The position numbers and the translations under genes are program-made. DNA of 64,000 nucleotides from Mesostigma viride (Eukaryota; Streptophyta; Mesostigmatophyceae; Mesostigmatales; Mesostigmataceae): NCBI GenBank assembly GCA_009746045.1, contig RPFO01000065.1, positions 373,071 to 437,070 of the forward strand. The letters run 5' to 3'. Below are positions 36,915 to 49,000 of the stretch, piece after piece (positions within the stretch are counted from its first letter, which is position 1; each line of letters begins with the position of its first letter). The notes below the pieces were generated by a model. It ran no database searches. It had not been told where the DNA came from and worked only from the letters and a program-made list of their open reading frames with translations.

Positions 36915-39146
36915 TTAATTAATTAATTAATAGACACGTGACTGCGTCACGTGAGCATAAGTCCTCAGTGGGAGGGGAACATGGGATGGAATGGATGGTA
37001 TAAGCTATCTAGGTCCTAGTTACAGGGGTGTGGGCACCGCGGCCCGAATCGCTATGAATGCCATACTTGGTCACACGCGGAGCCCCCACAGACTTGGGGT
37101 TGGTCTCCTTCATCACTACTTGCCATCTATCCTTGCGCACCATCTGCCTCCATATTACAGACAAACCAGGAGGCTGCCCGGGGGTGAGCCCGTCACGTCT
37201 AGTGTAGCACATGTCCATGCCGAGTCTATCACGAAATGTCCACGGGTGGCGGCCCTGCCGCGCGCGGCCGGGGGCACGCCAGGTTAGGACATATCGCCCA
37301 GGCTGGGCGGGCTTGGTGCCAGCTAGTCTATCTGAGGTATCTACCTGATCTGTGCGGGCCAGGTGCCCGGCTAGGCCCAGGCGCCTGTGCCTAATAATGT
37401 GGGAAACATAGGGCAAATCAGCGTACAAATCCTCATTACTAATGTGCAAACCAAAGGGGATGTTAAGGGCCTGGCGCAGCATCTCAAGTGATGACGGCGC
37501 CGTCGAGTCGTTGCTCCAGCTCCTGCGTCAGTGCCCACGTCTCGGCGCCGTCTAAGGTCAGGATCGTCAGAATGACGACCTTGAAGAGGTCACGCTTGAC
37601 GATCCGGGGTAGGGCGGGGTTGCTCCACCAGCGGCGGTGGTCATGGAGGTGCGCCCACGCCATGCCGATCCGTGTCGTCAGGTCGTCCTCGCAGTCGGGA
37701 AGCCAACTGCCGAGCAGCTTGAAGCGGCCTGAAGGAGGGTAGTTGACCTCGGCATCGTCTAAGAGGCGGAGTGTGGGTGGGGGCCCTGCCATGCCGAGGG
37801 CCAGGGCCTCCGTTTTGGGGCTGATTTCTAGACCAACCGCCCGAGCCTCGAGCGCCAGGCAGTCCAGCCAAAGTTGGGCAGACTCCGGCTTCTCGATGAG
37901 CGTGATGTCGCCGGCATAAATGAGGTCAGCTAGTAAATTCTGCTGGTTAGTCGGCCCCCCTTCCCCAGGCTCGTTCGTGATCACTAGGCCAGGGGGCACG
38001 GCCTGCAATGCTAGCAAAGCGAGCACGTGCCTGGCGCATAACATAATCCACTACAATAATAAACAGGTACGGCGACAGGACGCAACCCTGCCAGACGCCG
38101 GTCTGCAGTGGGCATGGCGGGGTAAAGCCGTGTTAAGTGCGCACCGAAGTGGTCGACCCCTCATACAGCGTGCGGATGACGGTAATCAGGGGAGTGGGGA
38201 CGCGAGCGCGAGCAAGTACAGCCCATAGAGCGTCCCAGAGGACAGAATCAAAAGCCTTGATGAAGTCGACGAAGATCAGGATGGCAGGAAACTCACCAGG
38301 TTGCAGGAGAGCGATTTCCTCGAAGAGGCGACACGCGACGAAAATGGCCATGACGGTGTTGCGCCCAGGACGGAAGCCCATTTGGCTTTCCCCAAGGTGA
38401 CAGTCGAGAGCAGAACGAAGACGGTTGAGGATCATGCGCATGAACAACTTGAGTGCGGCGCTCTGGATGCAGACTCCTCTGTAGTTGGCGGGGTCGTCAG
38501 GGGAACCTTTGTATTTGTACAGCATGATACGGTAGCTGTGCTGCCACTCAGGAATCGGCGGCGCGTCGGCAAGCAGGATCCGGTTGCAGACGTCAAGCAG
38601 GAACCCCGTGAGCGCCGTCAGCTTAATCACCGGGGCTGGGAGCTGGTCAGGTCCAACGGCGGCATAGAAGCTGAGTTGCTTGGCGGCGGTGCTCAGCTCG
38701 AGCTCGGTGAACGGCGGGAGCTGGTTGGGGTCGGCCAGGGGTTCCGTCAGGGCTGGGTACGTGTAGTCCTGCTCAGCGGCGGGCGGCGTGGGCGGCGCAG
38801 GGACGTCCGCAGGCGCTACTGCCAGGCGTGCGGCCGCCAGAGGGCCAAGCGGCGGAGGCGGCGGGGGGGCGCCGAGCAGCCGGGACTGGGAGGAATACCA
38901 CTGGTCGAGCTGCTGCTGCGGTGAGCCAGAGACCGTCCGCGGCGCCGGCTGCGCGCCGCCGGCGGGCCGTTGGGCGTGACGCAGGCGTGTCCAGGCGTAC
39001 TTGCCGTGCTGGTCCTTGAGGTGGGCGAAGTACTCGCGGACATGAAGGTCCTCCTGCTCCTTGGTCGCCTGCCGGATGGCCGAGTGGTAATCAGCTTTGA
39101 GGCGGGCGTAGCGGGCGGGGTCGCTGTTGTCGCGCAGGGCTTGCAT
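36915..39146 (-). mobile_element. LINE family A, copy 2 (5'-truncated)
   Basis: Minus strand, the best-preserved RT frame: one ORF 39146-38133 runs from ALRDNSDPARYARLKADYHS through EYFAHLKDQHGKYAWTRLRH, PPFTELELSTAAKQLSFYAA, MGFRPGRNTVMAIFVACRLF and FVDFIKAFDSVLWDALWAVL. A break at 38133 leads to 38044-37484 and again to 37482-37009, ending TKYGIHSDSGRGAHTPVTRT. Motif C reads LIYAGDITLIE: the first catalytic aspartate is changed to glycine, so this copy is dead on that ground too. Hairpin and TTAA tail are at 36953-36915. Confidence 0.88.
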
Positions 39147-39328
39147 GGAATGGATGGTGTAAGCTATCTAGGTCCTAGTTACAGGGGCGTGGGCACCGCG
39201 GCCCGAATCGCTATGAATGCCATACGCGGTAACACGCGGAGCCCCCACAGACTTGGGGTTGGTCTCCTTCATCACTACTTGCCATCTATTCTTGCGCACC
39301 ATCTGCCTCCATATTACAGACATACGGC
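39147..39328 (-). mobile_element. LINE A 3'-end fragment fused to the 5' end of copy 2
   Basis: On the minus strand the C-terminus (from YRQMVRK-like sequence) through TPVTRT and the stop to CATTCCATCC is present, but without hairpin and TTAA tail. It is joined directly to the truncated 5' end of copy 2 at 39139-39147, where both sequences share a short GCATG/GGAAT overlap. Confidence 0.75.
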
Positions 39329-40025
39329 GGCGTGCATGCATGAGAGAAAAGGTATATCAATGTACAATTATCAATGCCATCAAGACATAGTCGTCTTGGA
39401 TAGTCCGGATGACGCGGAGTTGCTATCTGCTACTCCAGACCTGGGCGAGTGAGTCGCGCCAGTTGCCTTTGCGGGTGCGTATCCGCGTTGGAAAGTACCT
39501 CATCGGGTACTCCGTGGCATGCCTTCAGTGCATGTTCATGCACTAGCTTACTTACTTATCAAGACATATGCCAGGATCTGACAACTTATATAAAACGTCT
39601 AAAAGCTAGTAGCTAAGGCGCCACTGCACTGACATAAATTATGTGATGTGTGCACACGGTCAACACTATGATCTATTATCAGCTCCAATTACGCATCCTT
39701 GAGATACATCTAATGCTCCCACCACCAGGCACCAATATCTACCCACTGGCCAGCCCTAAAGCCAACATCAGGCTACTATACCAAAAGTCCTAAACATAAG
39801 AGCAGCCAACTATACATTTGTCTCCTTGATACATTATTTCCTGTTTGGCTGGGTCTGAAACGTGCCATATGTCACCACAAAAACCTTCTCCCAAATTGCA
39901 CAAGGCCATTGATATATGGAAGCAAAGCTTAGTGGCCACATCACACGAGCCTATGCCCCGGCCAACCCGACCCACCTAATGCATTAACAAACTAAAAAGG
40001 ATGGCAAGAAGACAGTCCTAAGTCT
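39329..40025. other. Region downstream of PKD2-like gene 2, no gene recognised
   Basis: AT-moderate unique sequence with only short ORFs. It probably includes the 3' UTR of PKD2-like gene 2. Confidence 0.4.
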
Positions 40026-43000
40026 CTACATCCGTTTGGCCCCACTGGAGTCCTCCACATTAAAGCCTGCCAGCATAGGCTTCATGGACGGGCTCAGCAG
40101 GCCTGGGCTGTCCACTTCCACCGCGAGGGAGTCATGGCCCCCTTGTGGGTACACCGCGCCCTTCTTCAAGTGTTTGCCAGCACCCGGCCTGGAGTCCGCT
40201 CTTGCCCCATCCCCTGATTCCTCGGGCCCAAACAGCAATGTGGCCACTGCCTCGGCCGTGCCCCGCGTGATGGCCGTGAAAACCCCTTGGACCTCCTTGC
40301 CTGCCTTTTGCGCGCGGGCCAAATAGCTGGCCTTTGATGCAGGCTCGGCAGAGCTGACAGCCCCAGGCTCCACATGTTGCGTGAGCAGCTGTATGAGCAG
40401 CTCGTACGTGACCACCTGCTCCTCCTCGGACAGGGTGACCCCCAGCTGGGCCTCCAGGGACATGACCTCGCGGCTGCGTAGGCGGAGCAGCGCGAGCATA
40501 TCGCCCCAGGTGGACTTGTGCAGCCGCGCCTTGTTCTCTTCGTCCATTTGGGACAGGGAGTCCCAGGTGGACATGACGATGGCCAGGAACACGTTGAGCA
40601 GCATCACAACGATGATGAGCGTGCCGCTGGTGGGTGGGTGGACAGGTGGTGGGGCACGCGCACAATGCAACAAGGATGGCCAGGAAGACATTGAGCAGCA
40701 TGACGATGATGATGAGCATGCCGCTGTGGCAGGAGATTGATCGGGGCGGTAGGCGGTAACGACAAGGTGGGAGGGGGCAGGTAACGCCCCGGTGCGAGGG
40801 GGCACGTGACGCCCCGGTACGAGGGGGCACCTGTAACGCCCCGGTGCGAGGGGGCAGGGGACGACCCGGTGTGAGGGGGCAGGGGACGACCCGGTGTGAG
40901 GGGGCAGGGGACGACCTGGTGCGAGGGGGTAGGGAACGACCCGGTGTGCCAGGGGGCAGGGAATGACCCGGTGCGAGGGGGCAGGGGACGCCCCGGTGCG
41001 AGGGGGCAGGGAACGACCCGGTGCGAGGGGGCAGGTAACGACCCGGTGCGAGGGAGCAGGGACCGACCCAGTGCGAGGGGGCAGGGGACGCCCCGGTGCG
41101 AGGGGGCATGGAACGACCCGGTGCGAGGGGGCAGGGAACGACCCGGTGCGAGGGGGCAGGGGACGCCCCGGTGCGAGGGGGCACGGAACGACCCGGTGCG
41201 AGGGGGCAGGAAAGCGGGGCGTGAGGGGGCAACGTGTATGCATGCGTGTGTCAGGGGGAGCAAATGCATGTGCATTGCATGTACATGTGCATGTGCATGT
41301 GCATGTGCATGTGCATGTGCATGTGCATGTGCATGTGCATGTGCATGTGCATGTGCATGTGCATGTGCATGTGCATGTGCATGTGCATGTGCATGTGCAT
41401 GTGCATGTGCATGTGCATGTGCATGTGCATGTGCATGTTCATGTGCATTTTCATGTGCATGTGCATGTGCATGTGCATGATAGAGCACATGAGTATTCAT
41501 AGACTGCTGGCCGCATTGGGTACCGGGCGCGCCAAATTAAAGCTGACATGGGGCAGGCAGATGGGCGGGGAAAGGTATGGGTGACAACAGGCCAGGGTCT
41601 AGCCTGTCTGGCATCCAAATCCCATAGTTCCATCGGAGGCGTGCACCAAATGGAGTCGAGTTTGAGTGTGATAGATAGTTGCTTCGCAGCAGTTGGAATG
41701 GGTGTCTGAAACCTAGCAAGGCAACAACCATACCGGCACGCTATCTCCATATAAACTGCAGATTCATGAATAGAGAAGATGCTAGCAGCGGACCATGAGT
41801 ATAATAGTTAAGTCAATTTTGTGCTCACTGAAGTGGAGAGCCTGCGCATGTACTTATGCGAAGGTGTTAAGGGAAAATGAAGCCCTGATGCTGCATGCAC
41901 TGCCTCAATCTAACATGGGGCAGCATCCTCTACGTCAGGAACAGCAATTCAACAAAACACACACGTTGCCAAGGAGAAGGTGAAATCCTCTGTAGTCCTC
42001 AACTCCACACGCAGAACATGCAGTGGCAGCTAGGATGCCAGTAGAGCGTGCTGGCAGAGCGTGCCGGTACACAGATGATTATTATAAAGCCCCCTTGTCT
42101 TATTGATTAGAAGGCAAGCTATTTAAAGAAAATAAGGTTATTCCTTCTTTCTCACCTGTACAGGTAGAGGGCGACCACGAATTTCGGCTTCCCCTCGGTG
42201 TACAGCGTGTCTGTGTCGTACAGCCCGTAGTTGATCTCGTACACCCTGAAGATGGCACTCTCCAAGTCGCTCCACTCGACCAGGCGCACGCCGAACAGGA
42301 AGTAGCCCGCAAACGCGTAGCCGAGCATGATGGTGACGTATACAGGAATAAAGGAAGCCACCTCAGGCACCGCTGTGGCCACACTGCGAATGAGGCGCGC
42401 CCCGCCGCGGGTGACTTGGAAGAACCTGAAGGGGGGCGTGGAGGGGAACGACGTAGGCGATAAGTGGTGGAGCCACAAGACCCAAGGTAGGGGGTCACTC
42501 GGAAAAATCGGCGCACGTCGTTGGTGATGCATTGATACATCAACTATGTAGTCACTGAACTAGTCACATAATTTCATCGAGAATTATAGACTCTCACAAA
42601 TCGAAAACGTGTGCTACACTCACTGGAGCGAGCGCATGGTCTGCATCCCATGATAACATGCCAGCGCTTGTCACCAACACAAACAAGCTCCTAGCCCCAC
42701 GCTCACGTATGAAGGACGTGTGCTACACTCACTGGAGCGAGCGCATGGTCTGCATCCCATGATAACATGCCAGCGCTCATCACCAACACAAACAAGCTCC
42801 TAGCCCCACGCTCACGTATGAAGGACTTGCGCTATACTTGCTTGAGTGAGTGCATGGTGTGCATCCCATGATAACATGCCAGCGCTTGTCACCAACACAG
42901 ACAAGCTCCTAGCCCTACGCTCACACATGAAGGACGTGCGCTACACTCACTGGAGCGAGCGCATGGTCTGCATCCCATGATAACATGCCAGCGCTTGTCA

Positions 43001-46000
43001 CCAACACAAACAAGCTTCTAGCCCCACGCTCACGTATGAAGGACTTGTGCTATACTTACTTGAGCGAGCGCATGGTCTGCATCCCATGATAACATGCCAG
43101 CGCTCATCACCAACACAAACAAGCTCCTAGCCCCACGCTCACGTATGAAGGACGTGCGCTACACTCACTTGAGAGAGCGCATGGTCTGGATGAGCAGGTT
43201 GATGCAGGTGACCGACACCCACTTGTCCTCCCACTCCACCACCTTCCACAGGTTCACGTATTTTTCATGGAAGGGGTAGTGCGTCATCACCTCCCGCCGC
43301 TCGTCCTGGCGGATGAACACCGCCCACAGGAAGATGCTGGCCAGGGACAGGCCTATCCCTGTCAGCTCCAGCAGGGTCATTGTCAGCCCACCCATTTGCG
43401 CAACATATATGCGTGGATTGAAGCGGCTGGTGATGGCGAAATCGTAGACAATGACGACGAAGAAGTATGCGACAAGGAGCACGTAGAGGATCTCCAGGAA
43501 CAGCCGCACGCGGTTGCTAGCCACCTCAAAGTTGTAGGGGTCAAGCTGCAGCACACGAACATCGTACTCGGGCTCAATGCGGCCAGCAACGCCAAAGAGG
43601 AGTCGCAGCTCCACCACAACCCACATCTTGAGGTTGTGGCAGTAGAGGATGGCGTCCAATGCGACCGAGCTCTGGTGTGCGGACAAGTGGCAGCACAAGG
43701 TCGTTGTGTGAAGGGTTTCACTAATAATGCTCATTGACAGTGGCCATGCAGATACCCAAGCCGCCAGTCAGCATCTCCGGTGCAATGTTCTTTTTGCAGC
43801 AGGCGCCCAAAGAAGGCTTACATCAGCATTCTTTGCGCTCCCACATAAGCAAATACACTTCAAGCTAAAACGGTATAAGCTACCAGATAACTGTTGAATG
43901 GACACTTAGGATGTCGCGTCCAGAAAATTCCCTTGCAAGTGCGAAATTATTTTGTCTCGAGATTTCGGGGTCTGCGTCTGTAAAACAAGAAAGAATGTGA
44001 GGTCCATGCCTTGTTTCTTCACCCGTGCCTTGTTTCTTCACCCGTGCCTTGTTTCTTCATCCGTGCCTTGTTTCTCCATCCGTGCCTTGTTTCTTCATCC
44101 GTGCCTTGTTTCTCCACCCGTGCCTTGTTTCTCCATCCGTGCCTTGTTTCTCCATCCGTGCCTTGTTTCTTCATCCGTGCCTTGTTTCTCCATCCGTGCC
44201 TTGTTTCTCCATCCGTGCCTTGTTTCTCCACCCGTGCCTTGTTTCTCCACCCGTGCCTTGTTTCTCCATCCGTGCCTTGTTTCTCCATCCGTGCCTTGTT
44301 TCTCCATCCGTGCCTTGTTTCTCCATCCGTGCCTTGTTTCTCCATCCGTGCCTTGTTTCTCCATCCGTGCCTTGTTTCTCCACCCGTGCCTTGTTTCTCC
44401 ACCCGTGCCTTGTTACTCCATCCGTGCCTTGTTTCTCCACCCGTGCCTTGTTTCTCCATCCGTGCCTTGTTTCTCCACCCGTGCCTTGTTTCTCCATCCG
44501 TGCCTTGTTTCTCCATCCGTGCCTTGTTTCTCCACCCGTGCCTTGTTTCTCCATCCGTGCCTTGTTTCTCCATCCGTGCCTTGTTTCTCCATCCGTGCCT
44601 TGTTTCTTCATCCGTGCCTTGTTTCTCCATCCGTGCCTTGTTTCTCCATCCGTGCCTTGTTTCTCCATCCGTGCCTTGTTTCTCCATCCGTGCCTTGTTT
44701 CTTCACCCGTGCCTTGTTTCTTCATCCGTGCCTTGTTTCTCCACCCGTGCCTTGTTTCTCCATCCGTGCCTTGTTTCTCCACCCGTGCCTTGTTTCTTCA
44801 TCCGCGCCTTGTTTCTCCATCCGTGCCTTGTTTCTCCATCCGTGCCTTGTTTCTCCATCCGTGCCTTGTTTCTCCACCCGTGCCTTGTTTCTCCATCCGT
44901 GCCTTGTTTCTCCATCCGTGCCTTGTTTCTCCATCCGTGCCTTGTTTCTCCATCCGTGCCTTGTTTCTCCATCCGTGCCTTGTTTCTCCATCCGTGCCTT
45001 GTTTCTCCACCCGTGCCTTGTTTCTCCACCCGTGCCTTGTTTCTCCACCCGTGCCTTGTTTCTCCACCCGTGCCTTGTTTCTCCATCCGTGCCTTTTTTC
45101 TCCATCCGTGCCTTGTTTCTCCACCCGTGCCTTGTTTCTCCATCCGTGCCTTGTTTCTCCACCCGTGCCTTGTTTCTCCATCCGTGCCTTGTTTCTCCAT
45201 CCGTGCCTTGTTTCTCCATCCGTGCCTTGTTTCTCCATCCGTGCCTTGTTTCTCCACCCGTGCCTTGTTTCTCCATCCGCGCCTTGTTTCTCCATCCGTG
45301 CCTTGTTTCTCCATCCGTGCCTTGTTTCTCCATCCGTGCCTTGTTTCTCCACCCGTGCCTTGTTTCTTCATCCGTGCCTTGTTTCTCCATCCGTGCCTTG
45401 TTTCTCCACCCGTGCCTTGTTTCTCCATCCGCGCCTTGTTTCTCCACCCGTGCCTTGTTTCTCCACCCGTGCCTTGTTTCTCCATCCGTGCCTTGTTTCT
45501 CCATCCGTGCCTTGTTTCTCCATCCGTGCCTTGTTTCTTCATCCGCGCCTTATTCTCCATTCCGGTATACACAACATTTTGCATGTGGCATCCTGACAAG
45601 AGCAGTGCCAGGGCTGGCCCGCCACGCATTCAAGCCAGCTTCTTCCCTTAATATGGCAACGCTCGTAAGCAAGCAAGCAACACTCAACTGCACACTCACC
45701 GTGAGGAAATCGACCCAGAGACCCCTCTTGAGATACTCCACCTGCCCGTCCACGCACGCACGCACGCACGCATGCACGTACGCACGTGCAAAGGAGTGCA
45801 CACACACACACACACAAATCTTAATCCTGTACTTCAGAGAAAAGTAGAAGAAAGCTATTCACGGGGAGGATAGTGAAAAGTATCCCGCAATCTATGCCAT
45901 GTTGCAGTGATACAGCTGCCACAAGAAAGGAGTTGGCAGGGCTGTTTCTCTGGGGCATGAGGGTACGATAGCAGTGCCTTCCATGCGTAGGGGAATGCAC

Positions 46001-49000
46001 TATGGGAAAGCACTATTTATTCAGTCTGCTTTGCTGCCTGCCATATCCCCCGCCTGCCACCACCCCAACAGCATGCAATCTGCCCCACTACTAGCAGATC
46101 CACCCAGCCTGGTGAACTTGGTGAACTTCCTAACCTTCAATCTATGCAAATGCTAGTAAGCTTGCATGCATACTGGTGGAAAAGGCCGGGGACAGGGAAA
46201 CCCGCCTTGCTCACCCCTTTACCTGAGAAACAACAGGAGGACATGCTGCCCCAGCCAGGTCACACGGAGGAAAAGCCCTGAGCCCCCCCGTTGGCTGCCT
46301 TTCCTACTCCTGATGGTGCAAGCCAGCCATATGGTGGGTGTTGCATGGTGGGATGAATAACCCAATGGGCGGCGCGACCCATTGGACAACCGTGCGCTGG
46401 GACTGGCATCCATTACGTGGTACATGCAGCTGATTAAATAGCGGGGCCTCGTCTCATTGATGTGGCACACGTGGGTCGGTGGGGCGTTCAAGAAGCTGGA
46501 AGATGGGGCATCAATCCTAGGGCAAAGAGGTGGGGCAAACAAGCATCGAACAGAAAACCGGAGGGGCATCCATGCATGGGTCAAAGCCATGGGGTCACTC
46601 TCAGATGAAGGATGAATGAGACAGTCCTGTCCATCGCCGCACCTCCTCCACCTCCGCTTCGATTGTTTCGCCCCCCAAGTCCAAGTCCATGAAGAAGCCG
46701 CAGTAGTCGTCGCGTGGGTCGCAACGCCACTCGAACGCGGGCGTGTTGAGCGGCGCGTCGTTCATGCCAAAGGGCTCCATGCTGCTCCCGCTGCGGCAGT
46801 GGAGGCCGATCTCGTCGTACTGGCTCCTGTAGCACGCGCTCCCGTTCACCGCGTAGCGCGTCTGGCGCATGCGCACGCCGCCGATGAACTGCCCATTTTA
46901 ACAAGGGTTGGGGCATATCCATTAGAAGTGAGGTAGTGAAATAAAGGGCGGTGCACGCCGACAATCAACTGGCAATATTAACAAGGGGTGGGGCATATCC
47001 ATTAGAAGTGAGGTACAGTAGCAGGGGGTGGTGTACGCCGACAATGAACTGCCAAACATACAAGGGTTGGGGCATATCCATCGGAAGATGATCGGGTACT
47101 GTAACGGAACAGGTAGTGCACGCCACCGATAAACTGTTGCACGTCACGAGGGCTGCAGAGCAAGTGGCCGTAAATCATAGGTTGTTGCACGACTCAGGGA
47201 GAATGACGCAACAGGTGCAAGCAAGCCTGGATCGCGCGCCATGCCGCCAGCCTGTTGAGCGCCATTTTGGGAATGGCGCAGCCTGTGGCGTGTCATGCTC
47301 CAAGCAATGGGAACTATGTAAAACACAGTCTGTCATTCTATTGTTCGCTTGCTCCATTGCCTGATTTCCCAGTCTACACTGCTGACCCTTTTTTCTCGAT
47401 TGGCGCCATGAGCCCATGTCTGAAGGCTCCAGGTAAGGAACGGAACCCTGGGGAGAGTAAGCCAGAATTACAATGTAAGCTCCCGATAAGGCGATGGGCT
47501 TAACATGCCAACTCGCCAAATGATGCTTCGATATATCCGAGAACACATATCACAAACGGCGGTTCAGTCGCTGAGGAAACTGTGCAGCGTACACCTGTGG
47601 ACTGCCATTCCCCTGCCAACCCAACCAGAGCCAATGACTTGAGAGCAAATTTGATCCCCCTCGTAGACACCAATTGAGAGTGGCTGGTTGCAGTCGAGAG
47701 TGCATGATGGTGAGAGAGAGTGTCAGCTGAGAATCAGTGTGCTCTTCGAACCAGGCTGAGCAACGCCGACGTGGATGCCAATATGCCCGACATCTGTAAG
47801 ACAGCCAAGGTTCTCATGATTGCTGGCAGCCAGGTTTGTGCAGCAATCCGGGATCAGACGATAATGCAATCCGGTAAAAGCTAGAGGTGTGAAAAGAAAA
47901 TAATATGATTCGGCAAAAAGAAAATCTAGAGGTGGGAAACCCTTTGAAACAGCAGGGCGTGCCATTTATGGTATACATGGATACCATAGCACAGATTGAT
48001 GGCATTAGTGATGACAGCCGCCTTCCACTTTATCGAATGCTATCATTCAACTGTAACGAAGGCCAGCCTGGTCCGCCTTTGCCTGGCAACTAAGCCGGCT
48101 ACATTTATCGGGTGTCGACAGAGCAGCTGCTACATATAACAGTACCTTTGTCTGGTACCCAATCGTGTGGAGCAGCGCCTCCTCCATCGGGTCCCCGTTG
48201 TAGTACTCTTGGTCGTACAGAAGTGGGATGAACAGCTGCAGGCGCAGGGTGCATGAGGGCGAGGGCGAGGGCGAGGGCGAGGGCGAGGGCGAGGGCGAGG
48301 GCGAGGGCGAGGGCGAGGGCGAGGGCGAGGGCGAGGGCGAGGGCGAGGGCGAGGGCGAGGGCGAGGGCGAGGGCGAGGGCGAGGGCGAGGGCGAGGGCGA
48401 GGGCGAGGGCGAGGGCGAGGGCGAGGGCGAGGGCGAGGGCGAGGGCGAGGGCGAGGGCAGGGCGAGGGCGAGGGCGAGGGCGAGGGCGAGGGCGAGGGCG
48501 AGGGCGAGGGCGAGGGCGAGGGCGAGGGCGAGGGCGAGGGCGAGGGCGAGGGCGAGGGCGAGGGCGAGGGCGAGGGCGAGGGCGAGGGCGAGGGCGAGGG
48601 CGAGGGCGAGGGCGAGGGCGAGGGCGAGGGCGAGGGCGAGGGCGAGGGCGAGGGCGAGGGCGAGGGCGAGGGCGAGGGCGAGGGCGAGGGCGAGGGCGAG
48701 GGCGAGGGCGAGGGCGAGGGCGAGGGCGAGGGCGAGGGCGAGGGCGAGGGCGAGGGCGAGGGCGAGGGCGAGGGCGAGGGCGAGGGCGAGGGCGAGGGCG
48801 AGGGCGAGGGCGAGGGCGAGGGCGAGGGCGAGGGCGAGGGCGAGGGCGAGGGCGAGGGCGAGGGCGAGGGCGAGGGCGAGGGCGAGGGCGAGGGCGAGGG
48901 CGAGGGCGAGGGCGAGGGCGAGGGCGAGGGCGAGGGCGAGGGCGAGGGCAAGGACAAACACAGGATGATGGCAGGCAGGATGGGTGTCAGGCGTGCTAGC

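Noticed and set aside
38301-38924. 207-codon plus-strand ORF
   Set aside because: Antisense shadow of the LINE A RT frame in a GC-rich region.
40026-41500. 405- and 366-codon Pro-rich ORFs on the minus strand
   Set aside because: Read-through of exon 7 into the upstream intron minisatellite. The acceptor AG at 40627 and homology with gene 1 define the true exon.
42600-43170. CRISPR array with 109-base period
   Set aside because: The whole unit is repeated with no unique spacers, and it contains exon sequence.
43952-45847. Very long ORFs on both strands (up to 631 codons) of a Cys/Leu/Pro or Lys/Gly/Thr repeat
   Set aside because: Products of the 19-base minisatellite in intron 4 of PKD2-like gene 2; all frames are open because no unit frame contains a stop.
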